34,973 bases of DNA, from NCBI GenBank assembly GCA_021324675.1, contig JAJPIR010000136.1:1-34973 (forward strand). The letters run 5' to 3'. Positions within the stretch are counted from its first letter, which is position 1. Each line of letters begins with the position of its first letter. Source of the stretch: Actinomycetota bacterium (GTDB taxonomy: Bacteria; Actinomycetota; Actinomycetes; Mycobacteriales; Pseudonocardiaceae). Below are positions 26,613-34,973 of the stretch, piece after piece. The notes beneath the pieces were generated by a model, which did no database searches, was not told the DNA's origin, and saw only the letters and a program-made list of their open reading frames with translations. The translations under genes were made by a program, and so were the position numbers.

Positions 26613-27325
26613 TCAAAGTGATCGGCGCAGGTCTTTTGTGGTTCTCCAGTGCAGGCCAGCCTGCGCTTTGCTGCAGGCCTCGTGGTGCAGGGGCCAGGGT
26701 TTGGTGGCGAGTTGGCCCCTTTGGTGGGGTTGGAGGGTGAGCACGGTGAACCACTCGCCGAGGACGTCCAGCGACGAGCGACCATCGGCCAGCCACTGGT
26801 GTGGCATGCGGTGGCCGGGCCGGCCGGTGGGGACATAGTCGGTCACCGGGTCGGATAGCTTCGGTGGTGCACTGTCATCGGCCAGCACGGCAGCTCAACG
26901 TCCTCAGGTGTCACCACGAACCAGGCCCAGAGCGGGCGCCGTCTGCCGCGATCAGATAGCGTGCTCGCACCTGGAAGGGCTCGCCGCTGTGGCGATCGAC
27001 GAGCGATGCCACCACACCATCGGATTCCTCACCGAGATCGACGAGCTGGACACCAAACAACACCTCCCCGCCGGCCGCGGCCATCAGGATGGGTTCCAGC
27101 CGATCCTGCGAGGTAACCGCCAGTCACTGGGCTGTCCCGGATCGGCGCTTTGACCCCACCATCTCGGCCTTCGCGTAATCCTGCTCAAGAAGGGCGTCAC
27201 GGAAACGGATTTGCCCGTACTCCGGTCGAGGGCACACGCCAGCGCCGCAACAGCGCCCGAGCTGTGAGCCCGACCGGCCCACCACCGACGATCAACACCG
27301 CCACATCAGTACGTGCTACGGCCAT
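26613..27325 (-). pseudogene. decayed FAD-dependent aromatic monooxygenase
   Basis: Three blocks in the right order but different frames mark a dead PHBH-type hydroxylase. From the ATG at 27325 comes the FAD-binding N-terminus (VAVLIVGGGPVGLTARA). About 27125-26935 carries SQDRLEPILMAA, then GEVLFGVQLVDL and VRARYLIAADGARS (the DG motif). About 26888-26613 carries the C-terminal DPVTDYVPTGRPGHRMPHQW and LDVLGEWFTVLTL. Intact members are about 500-550 aa (some 1.6 kb), so more than half is deleted and several frameshifts or stops separate the blocks. Relatives hydroxylate phenols or polyketide aromatics. The N-terminal block ends in a TGA about 40 codons after the start. No IS end was found beside it. 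Confidence 0.8.
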
Positions 27326-27837
27326 GCCGGCTCCCTCTTGGCGCCATCTACGGCCAGGTTGTCTCAATGGCCACGCCCCCGGGCAAAGGATCCAGCTGGC
27401 CCAACGCCCCGAATAGGCACCCCTGTGCTGAGCTTGATAATGATCCGGTGCACCGTTGCCACTACAGGAAAGAGAACAGAGCGCTACGCGACAGATACAT
27501 CATGTTCAACTCCTGATCGAGCGGGCTTGTGCGCCGAGCGCGCGAACCACTCGACCGATTTATTGATGACGTGGGTGTTTGCGCTTCTCGTTGTGATTAA
27601 GGGTCATGCTGGCGTGCCTACTGGTGACGCTGCTGCCGGTCTGACCTCGCCCGTGGCAGCGCCGAGTTGCGGCAACATTCGGCAACGGTTTAAACACATT
27701 TAGCAGCGCAACTCCGAGCTGCGCGATCGAGTCGCAGAGTGACCCGCCCACCACGGGTTGACAAGTCAAGTACGGGCATTGCCCTTGGGGGTCGATGCAA
27801 ATAGGCTCGGCGAGCACAGCGGAAATCGGAGGCGCCA
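27326..27837. other. intergenic upstream of the lanthipeptide locus
   Basis: About 510 bases between the monooxygenase remnant and the first precursor gene. No gene is supported. A TTGACA hexamer occurs at 27758-27763 but no good -10 follows at the proper distance. The precursor's GGAGG site is at 27828-27832. The region should contain the promoter of the lanthipeptide operon. Confidence 0.4.
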
Positions 27838-28098
27838 ATGGAGAACTCGCCGTTAGCGCAGTTCATCGAGAGGGTGAAAGGCGACGAGGGCCTCAGACAG
27901 CGGGTCTACGACGCCGAGAAGGCTTTGGTCCGCGACATCAAGGGCCATACGGACATCATCACCCGGATCGCGGCCGAAGCGGGGTACGACATTACGGGCT
28001 GGAATGGCCGCCCGGAGGCACGGCCGACGCGCGAGGAGCTGGAGGCGGGGGACTCCTGCACGTTAACGTGCTGCGCTTCGTTGACCTCGACTCTCTAG
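27838..28098 (+). CDS. Nif11-type lanthipeptide precursor 1
   Basis: 86-aa class II lanthipeptide precursor with a Nif11-like leader (residues 1-55: LAQFIERVKGDEGLRQRVYD, then IITRIAAEAGYDITGW). A short linker (RPTREELEAG) leads to a 15-residue core that starts after the probable Ala-Gly cleavage site at 70-71: DSCTLTCCASLTSTL. The core has three Cys and seven Ser/Thr, fitting several (methyl)lanthionine rings. A GGAGG site lies 5 nt before the ATG. The LanM gene starts 33 nt downstream. The leader aligns without gaps to precursor 2 through residue 59. Leader removal normally requires a C39-type peptidase, none of which is seen nearby. Confidence 0.9.
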   Translation: MENSPLAQFIERVKGDEGLRQRVYDAEKALVRDIKGHTDIITRIAAEAGYDITGWNGRPEARPTREELEAGDSCTLTCCASLTSTL

Positions 28099-28131
28099 TA
28101 CTACTCCGCCGACGGCCGATCCCCCGACTAG

Positions 28132-31100
28132 ATGAACGGTCACCTGCCTCGGCGCGTTTCCCTTCATCGTGCCCTGTCGGCGAGTACCAGCGACACCCGG
28201 CGACCACGCGTATTTGCCTACACGAGCGCTGGAGGCAAAATCTCTGACTCCTTCACCGACATAACGGCCTGGCTGCAGAGCTCAGCCCCGATCGGCGAGG
28301 CGGACCCGCCGCCGCCCGGCCCGGCCGTTCCCTTCGCCGAGCTGTGGCAGCGCCTTGCTGCCGCCGCGATGGACCAGCTGGCAGAGCCACAGGCTGAGAT
28401 CCGCGCGGATCTGACCGCAGACCTGGTCGCGAGGCTGTCCGCCGTCGGCGAGGCCACGCTGTGGGCCGAGTTCAACACGCGCCGCAGGCCGCGCGACGTG
28501 GTGATCGAGCACCTGCGTCCCGGCGGGCCTGGCCGCGCGATCTACTGCAGTTTCCTGGAGGAGTTGCGCAACGACGGGCTGCGGTCGCTCACTGCCCGGT
28601 ATCCCGTCCTGCGGCGCCACCTCGCGACAACCGTGCGGCACTGGCGGGAGGCGAATCGAGAGCTTTTGACGAGGGTCCGCGCCGATCGCGGGCTGCTCGC
28701 CGACGCCTTCGGGGTGCCCGCCGGCGCCCAGCTCGCAGGCGTCCAGCAAGGCCTCAGCGACCCGCACCGCGGCGGGCGGACCGTCGCCGCTTTGACATTC
28801 ACTCACAGCGGCGATCGGCGCCACATCATGTACAAGCCGAAGGATCTCAGACTGGATCGCGCGTTCCAGCAGCTGCTCGCCAAGGTGCCGAGGCCGACCC
28901 TCGCGGATACCGCGCTGCGAAGCATCGCCGTCTTGCCGCGCAACGGCTACGGATACATGGAATGGGTGCCGCACGTGCTGTGTGACGGCGACCGGCAACT
29001 TCGCTGCTTTTACCGCAACGCGGGTCGGTTGGCCGCGGTCTTATATCTGTTGAGTTGCGCCGACTGTCACCACGAGAATTTCGTCGCGCAGGGTGACCAG
29101 CTGCTTCTGGTCGACGGTGAAGCGCTGTTTCAGGGCACGCCCTGCGACCGCAACACCGACCGCAGGCAGTCGGTGGTCCGGTCCGGGCTCTACGACCGGA
29201 TGAGCGACTCGGTCGTGCGGCTCGGGCTGCTGCCGCAGTGGCACTTCGCCGGCGCAAAGCGGATCCCGCAGGACGTGAGCGCGCTGGGCATCGCGCCGCC
29301 TCGGAGCGCTCAGCGGGAGGAAATCGGCTGGGTAAAGCTAGGCACCGATGGGATGATCGCTGGCCGGGTCGAGCGAGCCACCGGCGTGCCGACCTCGTCG
29401 CCTGTCGGGGTCGGCAGCCGCAACCGGCTCAGCGACTTCGCTGGGGATTTCTGCGGCGGCTTCGAGGCCCAGCTTGTCGCTATCTCGGCCGAGAAGCGGC
29501 GCTGGCTCGGCAACGCCGGGTACCTCGCGCGGTTCAAGCACCATCGGAGCCGCTTCGTGCGCAGGGCCACGTGGGTCTACCTCTGGGCGCTCAAGCAGCA
29601 GACCGAGCCGGAGGCGCTGGCGTCGGAGTCCGGGCAGCGGCGAGTCAGGGCGAAACTCGGCCGCGATCGAGTTCCCTTCCTCGCGCGACCGGCCGATCCT
29701 CGCGTGGTCGCCGCAGAGGCCGCGCAGCTCGATGACCTCGACGTGCCCTTCTTCGAGCAGCCGGTCGATGGGATCGACCTGATCGCACCCGACGGCTCCA
29801 CGATTCCCGGCTACTTCGAGATGAGCGGCTACGACAGCGCACGGCGAAAACTCGAGCAGCTCGACACTGCGGCGATCGACCTTCAGATCGCGCTGATCCG
29901 CGGCGTCATCGCGGCGAAGGACATGCACGCGCACCGCCCACCACGGCGCGATCCGTCAGCGAGCGGTCGCCGTCTGGACGAGCCGTCATCCGCGGAGCGC
30001 CGAAGCGAGGCCGCGGCCATCGGTGACGTCCTCGTGTCCACCGCGATCAGCGACGACACGGGAGCGGTGGAGTGGCTGGGGATCGACGTCGCTGAGGACA
30101 CGGAGCGCTCGAGCTACCGGCCGCTTGGACTTTCTCTCTACGCCGGCCGGACCGGGATCGCGCTATTCCTGGCAGCGCTCGCCCGCGGTTGTGCTGCACG
30201 CAGCGACACCTACGCGCGCACCGCGATGGGCGCCTGCTCAGACCTCAACCGGGTCTACGACGGTCGCAACACAGTGGAGGACGGCCGAGGCTGGTGGCGC
30301 GAGCAGCCGCTTGGCCTGGCGGGAGGCGGAGGCGTGCTGCTAGCCCTCGTCCACCTGCGCGGACTGCTGCCAGCGGTCGCGCACCAGGCGGACCGCGTGA
30401 CATCGTTCCTGCTCGACGCGCTCGATCCGGACGTCCTTGCGTCCGACAAGCACCTCGACGTGATTTTCGGTTGCGCCGGCTTGATCGGTCCGCTGCTCGC
30501 CATCGGCACGCCCTGGGCGCTGGCGCTCGCCCGGGCGGCCGGCGACGCACTGGTCGAAGGCCAGGACGGGTCGGGCGGCTGGGTCACCCGATCCAGCGGG
30601 GACATGGCTCTCACCGGGTTCTCACACGGAGCCTCGGGCATGGCCGCCGCGCTGGTCCGGCTGCACTCGGCCACCGGGTGCAGCGACTACCTAGACGCGG
30701 CCGCGGCGGCGATAAGTTGGGAGCGCCGCCGCTTCGACCCTGCGGCGGGCAACTGGCCCGACCTGAGGGGTAATCCCGAGCCAGCCAAGGCGCGATTCAT
30801 GCTGAGCTGGTGCCACGGCGCTCCCGGCATCGCCCTAGCCCGACTCTGCCTCGCTGGCACGGCGTTGTGGGACTCAAGCGTCGAGGAGGAGCTCCACCGC
30901 GCGCTCGAGTCGACGGCGAACCAGACGCTGCCCGAGGACTCGCTGTGCTGCGGGCGCTTCGGGCGCGCGGCGATCCTCCGGATGGCTGCCCGGCAAGCGG
31001 GCGAACGGCGGTGGCTGGAGGCGGCGATCCAGCTCGAGGCGCAATGCCTCGAGCGCAGGCGCGCGACGGGAAGCTACAGCTTCCAGGATGTGCCGGGGCT

Positions 31101-31256
31101 GTTTCAGGGCACCGCCGGCGGCTTGCGTTGCTCGACGAGAACGGCTGGCTCATGCCGGCCGTCCTGTCGGCCGGCTTGCACGTGGGCGCCAAGGACTTCA
31201 CGGAGGAAGACTGCTCCACCAGGGCCACTGAACCGCAGGGAGGATGGGCGCAATGA
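28132..31256 (+). CDS. lanM: class II lanthipeptide synthetase LanM, frameshifted near 3' end
   Basis: About 1041 aa after frame repair. N-terminal DUF4135 dehydratase: MYKPK (K235-K237), ADCHHEN (D311, H313, N316) and VDGEA (D328, E330) are the phosphorylation/elimination residues. C-terminal LanC-like cyclase: SWCHGAPG (C894) and LCCGRFG (C939, C940), a three-cysteine zinc site of the ProcM kind. At about 31120-31123 one base is missing after GLFQGTAGG: the original frame runs on to 31593 as Arg/Pro-rich junk, while the +1 frame resumes LALLDENGWLMPAVLSAGLH and stops at 31256 in an ATGA overlap with precursor 2. The start at 28132 has a poor ribosome site. Function: dehydrates Ser/Thr in both precursors and adds Cys. 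The break may be a sequencing error or a recent inactivation. Confidence 0.92.
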
Positions 31257-31537
31257 ACGGCGCGACGATAGAGCAGTTCATCGAGAGGCTAAAGACCGAC
31301 GACGCGCTACGACGGAGAATCCTCGAAGCCGAGAACGCCGCGGCGCGCGACATCAACCGCGGCACGGACGCGATCACGCAGATCGCCGCGCAAGAGGGCT
31401 TCGACATCCGCGGCTGGCCGGGCCGCCCGATCACCGAGCTGCCGCCGGAGACGGAAAGCGACTTCGGGTGCTGCACGCTGACCTGCTGCCTGGCGTATAC
31501 CTCGGCGACCATCGCCGAGGACAGGCCCTCCTCTTGA
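31253..31537 (+). CDS. Nif11-type lanthipeptide precursor 2
   Basis: 94 aa from the ATG at 31253, with AGGGAGG about 9 nt upstream and a 4-nt overlap with the frame-repaired LanM stop. The Nif11-like leader (IEQFIERLKTDDALRRRILE, then AITQIAAQEGFDIRGWPGRP) closely parallels precursor 1. The core region after about residue 70 is FGCCTLTCCLAYTSATIAED plus four residues. CTLTCC occupies residues 74-79, the same positions as in precursor 1, but there is an extra preceding Cys and a longer hydrophilic tail. The canonical GG/GA cleavage site is unclear (ETESDFG). Co-translation with LanM suggests it is a true substrate. Both peptides may act together or as alternatives. Confidence 0.9.
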   Translation: MNGATIEQFIERLKTDDALRRRILEAENAAARDINRGTDAITQIAAQEGFDIRGWPGRPITELPPETESDFGCCTLTCCLAYTSATIAEDRPSS

Positions 31538-31671
31538 CATCGCTGGTCAACCATCTTGGACAAGCAGCCCCACGAGCCCAACTCCCTGCGTAGAGCTCCT
31601 CACGGATCATCGTGGCGCGTGAGGATGCCCGCGCCGGCAAGTTCGTAGTCAGCGGCGCCGGTGATCGCCCA

Positions 31672-31806
31672 TCAGCTCGGTCTGCCGGATTCGCGGTATA
31701 CCCTGCCGTGCTGTAACAGCCGGCCGACGGCAATCTGCGCATCGTGCCATCTGCCGAACGTCTCAATGCTGGGCGTAACATAGATGACACGCCTGTCTGA
31801 GTTCAT
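31672..31806 (-). CDS. possible lasso-type RiPP precursor-like small ORF
   Basis: 44 aa. The segment YVTPSIETFG fits the lasso-peptide leader pattern YxxPxLxxxG (with Ile for Leu). The usual leader threonine near position -2 is replaced (AQI), no ribosome site is evident and no lasso cyclase or protease gene is present. A chance match or a stranded relic is as likely as a functional gene. Confidence 0.2.
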   Translation of the reverse strand: MNSDRRVIYVTPSIETFGRWHDAQIAVGRLLQHGRVYRESGRPS

Positions 31807-32042
31807 CGTTTCGCAACCGGTGGGCCATTCGCTGTCGGGCCCGAATGTTGAGATATGATGCCCATCGTTTATGGCGGCTTTGCGCTCGTGCCCAGACGTC
31901 TGAGTTGCGTTCCGATCCGGTACTGGCTGTTTCCGTTTGTTGTCGCATCGTATCGTTGACGTTCGATCCGATACGCTGCGCCTCTGCTCGATTCCACAGA
32001 GTCTTGTTGCTGCTAAATCACCGATTTCTCGATGCGTATCTG

Positions 32043-32072
32043 TTGACATCGGCTTGGATTGACCCCTAGCAT
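32043..32072 (+). promoter_or_regulatory. possible sigma-70-type promoter
   Basis: TTGACA (32043-32048), an 18-nt spacer and TAGCAT (32067-32072) fit an actinobacterial housekeeping promoter reading rightward. No supported gene follows for 800 nt, so it might drive a small RNA or the reductase gene with a long leader. Confidence 0.3.
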
Positions 32073-32872
32073 CACTGGCAGAAAGTCGGCGAGGTGTGGC
32101 GCCGCGCCCCGGATGCCCTTCTCCGATCCCGCTCGACTTGTAACGGTGAACACGCTCACTCCACATGACTTGTTCGGCAACGATACTTTGTGGATAGCGC
32201 GCACCACTTCCCGGCGAGAGACCAGGGCAGCGAGCCCCGCATGAAGCATGCGAGGGTGGTGACGTTGTACAACTGCCATACGGTCGAGGCGGACTGCAGG
32301 AATAGGAAAGGAGGGACCGCGCTCAGTGCATTGCTGGGGGAATGTCGGAATCTTTCTTGTCAGTGCCCCGGGTGGCCTTTTCAATCTACTCCGCAAGCCC
32401 TTTTGATCCACTGAGGAATTAAGTTTAACACAGGCCTTTTCGCGCGCTATGGCATAGGCGTTGGAGCTGCCGTCATAGCAGGAAGGGTCTTGTCTTTTCA
32501 CCATGCAGACTTACAGAAAGAGCAAATCGGCAGACATCTACGTTCGGGTAGATGGTTGCTATCCCGCAACGCGCCGATGCCTGGAGGCAAAGTCCGATGA
32601 GCGAGAAATTAGTGCGCCTTGCCGGGTGGGCAGTGTCGGGTCCGCCAGCATCCAGAGCAGGGGGCCAGTGCTGAGCCGATCATTTGCATTTAATATCGCG
32701 GCAGATACAGCGGTCAGTAATCATGTCCTGAGCTGTCGGGCCAACCAGGGTGCCCACGGTAGCCACGGCACAGTGGGCTTCAGGGGCAACTATGGCGGTG
32801 GGGTCGCTCACATCACTCACGATCGTAGCGGTGCTGGGGCAGCCAAGGGCGGGGGTCGTTTAGGCGGCCACC

Positions 32873-34570
32873 GTGGCTGATTCGCCGGCTCGCCGGGTTG
32901 TCGCCTCGCGAATTTGGATCGGCGGGCTCAGCGTCAGCGCCATGCTGATTCTGGTTACGTGCATGCTGCCCAGAAATGGTCCTGCCCTGCGCGTAGACCC
33001 GGCGATCTGGTGGTATGTGGCCCGCGCGTCCGGCCTGTTGGCTGCGGCCTTGTTGGGGGCGTCGGTGCTGGGTGGCCTGCTGATGGGAGCCCGGCTCGCC
33101 CGGGGCAGCGCGCGGGTGTGGATTCAGGACTTGCACGAGTTCCTCGGGGCACTCGCCGTCGTGTTTACAGTGATGCATCTGGCCGCAGTACTCGCCGCCG
33201 ATCAGTTGGGCATCGGTCTGCGGGAGTTGCTGGTCCCCTTTGCCAGACCGGCCAATCCAGTGGCTCAAGGCTGCGGAGCGCTGGCCTTTTATCTGCTCGT
33301 TGCCGTCGTCCTCACGTCGTGGGCTCGAGCCCTGCTGCCTTGGCGGTGGTGGCGTCGCCTGCACCTGCTGGCCTTTCCACTGTTCGGCCTTGTCTGCGTG
33401 CACACGGCGCTGGCCGGTAGTGACATCACCCAGCCGGTCGTGCACTGGGCTGGCCTGCTGGTGGGAGCAGTTACGCTCTCGCTGGTGGCATTCCGCCTGC
33501 GCACTGCACGATCGGCTGCTACACCGCCCGCCGTGGCTGCGAGCTTCCCGGTGACGAGGCCGGTATCGCGGGCGCCGCAGCCACAGCTCACGAGCGCTGC
33601 GCCGGCGGCCGCCACGGCGGAGACCGGGATGCGATTACTCGTCAGCCAGACGACGTGGGAAGCCCACGACGTGCTGTCATTGCGTCTGCATTCCCCAGCC
33701 GGCGCACCATTACCCAGCTGGGAGCCTGGTGCACATATCGAACTGGCTTTGCCCTCGGGCCGGCGCCGGCAATACTCCCTGTGCAGTGACCCAGACGACG
33801 GCAGTTCCTACCGGATCGCGGTCCTGCAGGCGCCGGAGGGACGTGGTGGATCGGTGGAAGTGCATACTGCCGTCCGGGCCGGCCAGCTGATTACTGTGTA
33901 CGGGCCGCGTAATCATTTCCCCTTGGTGTCCAGCTCGGCGTATCTGTTCATCGCTGGCGGGATCGGGATTACCGCCATGATCGCGATGGCGGCCCGGGTG
34001 GCGGCCGAGGGCGTCGAGTGGAAGTTGGTTTATGCCGGACGATTCCGGGCCGGCATGGCGTTTCTCGAGGAGGTGAGTGCGCTCGATCCCGACCGGGTCG
34101 AGATCATGCCCGGCGACGAGCGCGGCCGGCCGCTTCTCGCCGAGCTCATCGGGGCTGCACCGCCGGGCACCGCGGTTTATTGCTGTGGACCGGACCGCAT
34201 GTTGTGCACGGTGCAGAAGCACGTCGCGGCCCGGCCAGATTTAAGCCTGCACTGTGAACGTTTTGCCGGCGCGGGCAGCGGTGAGCGCTTCACCGGTGTC
34301 GGAGGTGACGCCTTCCGCGTCGAATTGCGTCGCACCGGCCGCATTATCGAAGTGCCCACGGATCGCACCGTCCTGCGGGCCGTTCGTGAGGCCGTGCCAG
34401 CCGTGCCTATCGGCTGCGAACAAGGCGTCTGTGGAGCCTGCCGCACCACCGTCCTAGCCGGCGAGCCCGATCATCGTGACGAGCTGCTCACCGATGCTGA
34501 GCGCGCCGCCGGCACAATGCTGATCTGCGTTTCCCGAGCCCGTAGTAAACAGCTCATCCTCGACTTATGA
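32873..34570 (+). CDS. fusion: ferric-reductase-like membrane domain, FAD/NAD(P)H reductase, 2Fe-2S ferredoxin
   Basis: 565 aa from GTG at 32873. Residues 15-210 form a six-helix ferric-reductase-like haem domain, with histidines in DLHEFLG, VMHLAAV, RLHLLAF and CVHTALAG as likely b-haem ligands. A Pro/Ala-rich linker follows. Residues 250-465 are a ferredoxin-reductase module: RRQYSLCSDPDD (FAD), LFIAGGIGITAMIAMAAR (nucleotide) and YCCGPDRML. Residues 475-565 are a plant-type ferredoxin: C515, C520, C523 and C552. Electrons would flow from NAD(P)H via FAD to the iron-sulphur cluster and membrane haem, or the reverse order to an unknown acceptor. The PDR/VanB-type soluble part normally serves an oxygenase; fusing it to a membrane haem domain is unusual. 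Iron reduction or a redox partner role are both possible. Confidence 0.88.
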   Translation: MADSPARRVVASRIWIGGLSVSAMLILVTCMLPRNGPALRVDPAIWWYVARASGLLAAALLGASVLGGLLMGARLARGSARVWIQDLHEFLGALAVVFTVMHLAAVLAADQLGIGLRELLVPFARPANPVAQGCGALAFYLLVAVVLTSWARALLPWRWWRRLHLLAFPLFGLVCVHTALAGSDITQPVVHWAGLLVGAVTLSLVAFRLRTARSAATPPAVAASFPVTRPVSRAPQPQLTSAAPAAATAETGMRLLVSQTTWEAHDVLSLRLHSPAGAPLPSWEPGAHIELALPSGRRRQYSLCSDPDDGSSYRIAVLQAPEGRGGSVEVHTAVRAGQLITVYGPRNHFPLVSSSAYLFIAGGIGITAMIAMAARVAAEGVEWKLVYAGRFRAGMAFLEEVSALDPDRVEIMPGDERGRPLLAELIGAAPPGTAVYCCGPDRMLCTVQKHVAARPDLSLHCERFAGAGSGERFTGVGGDAFRVELRRTGRIIEVPTDRTVLRAVREAVPAVPIGCEQGVCGACRTTVLAGEPDHRDELLTDAERAAGTMLICVSRARSKQLILDL

Positions 34571-34973
34571 CCGGCCCCGACGACGACTTCACCATCAGCT
34601 CGGTCAGCGCGGCACGGGGACTCAGACCGCCAGGCCGGCATCACCACCTGGGGAACCGTCCGGGCGGTGACATACCCGGTCCGGCCTGGGCTCGATGCCG
34701 TCACAGGCCAGACCGAACGCACCCGCCGCTCCGACCGGTCTGCCCACACCAGGCGTACCACCGGGGACTGGACGGCACGGTTGCATTGATCGATTGAGTA
34801 ACCCGGCCTGCTTCATCCGCTTGCCTAAAACCATGCGAGAGGCCTTCAGGTGTCCTGTTATGAAGGTTGCGCCCGCTAGCTGCAGTATCAGCGAATGGGA
34901 ACGCTTATCGGTGCTGCACTGCCACCATATACAACCAATTACGGGATAAATAACTTCGACAACTTGGCACCTG
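34571..34973. other. window end, possible coupled gene remnant
   Basis: The reductase stop overlaps an ATG at 34567 (ATGA) opening 76 codons (MTGPDDDFTISSVSAARG...). After about residue 18 the frame becomes Arg/Pro/His-rich, while the +1 frame from about 34617 reads protein-like (ITTWGTVRAVTYPVRPGLDA) up to a TGA near 34790. This pattern suggests a short gene broken by a frameshift, but no family is recognised. Nothing else is supported to the window end. Confidence 0.3.

Larger units (their letters stand above)
31538..32872. other. 1.3-kb gene-poor, A/T-richer region
   Basis: No supported protein gene between precursor 2 and the reductase fusion. Base composition is visibly less G+C-rich than its surroundings. 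It contains the low-confidence 44-aa minus-strand ORF at 31672-31806 and a promoter-like sequence at 32043-32072. The frame 32503-32880 is open for 125 codons but has no domain, ends in Gly-rich low complexity and overlaps the next gene. No transporter, protease or regulator for the lanthipeptide locus is encoded here. It may be a recombination scar. Confidence 0.45.

Noticed and set aside
31257-31593. C-terminal extension of LanM in its uncorrected frame
   Set aside because: The Arg/Pro/His-rich tail overlaps precursor 2 and bears no LanC similarity; it is explained by the frameshift at about 31120.
32503-32880. 125-codon plus-strand open frame before the reductase fusion
   Set aside because: No ribosome site or domain; the C-terminal half is Gly/His-rich low complexity and it overlaps the next gene. 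A chaplin-like or FMN-binding protein was considered but no signature was found.

Overview
This window looks like a chromosomal accessory region of a high-G+C actinobacterium (Actinomycetota). The evidence is G+C-rich third codon positions, frequent GTG and TTG starts, a DtxR/IdeR-type iron box, a giant LuxR (LAL) regulator, a mycobacterial-style Gre-like factor and many small actinobacterial membrane proteins. A Pseudonocardiales- or Mycobacteriales-like host is my inference; no rRNA or tRNA gene is present to settle it.

Left part (1-13.9 kb): mostly housekeeping and stress genes, loosely packed. On the minus strand lie a gene cut by the window edge, a Gre-like factor and an ABC exporter. 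Diverging from the exporter is ctaD (cytochrome c oxidase subunit I). Then come two overlapping small membrane-protein genes, a YggT protein, an orphan winged-helix DNA-binding protein, an iron-box-controlled HugZ/DUF2470 protein, a PHB-depolymerase-like esterase, a 923-aa LAL regulator, a small unknown protein and a truncated sigma-70 gene. Transposase debris sits between the esterase and the regulator. A palindromic motif (ACTAGGG..CCTGGTG type) recurs upstream of three plus-strand genes here.

Middle (14.0-20.2 kb): a five-gene plus-strand cluster with visibly more A/T at third codon positions than its surroundings. It encodes aspartate kinase, a D-Ala-D-Ala-ligase homologue, an MFS exporter, a FemAB/DUF482-like N-acyltransferase and an ATP-grasp ligase. 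Three different amide-forming enzyme types, an amino-acid-activating kinase and an exporter, with no NRPS, suggest an NRPS-independent peptide or modified amino acid pathway. This is the strongest candidate for an undescribed system.

Next (20.3-24.7 kb): a small 40-aa ORF translationally coupled to a PLP-dependent group II decarboxylase, then a SAM methyltransferase and a long-chain acyl-CoA ligase-like enzyme. On the minus strand (24.9-26.2 kb) an astacin-type (M12A) zinc protease is followed by a small unknown protein, then by the decayed remains of an FAD-dependent aromatic monooxygenase (26.6-27.3 kb).

Right part (27.8-31.5 kb): a compact class II lanthipeptide locus. Two paralogous Nif11-type precursor peptides, both carrying a CTLTCC core, flank a LanM synthetase of the three-cysteine (CCG) zinc type. 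The LanM carries a 1-nt frameshift near its 3' end; repairing it makes the gene end in an ATGA overlap with the second precursor. No dedicated transporter or protease is seen. After 1.3 kb of gene-poor sequence, the window closes with a 565-aa fusion of a ferric-reductase-like membrane domain, an FAD/NAD(P)H reductase and a plant-type 2Fe-2S ferredoxin domain.
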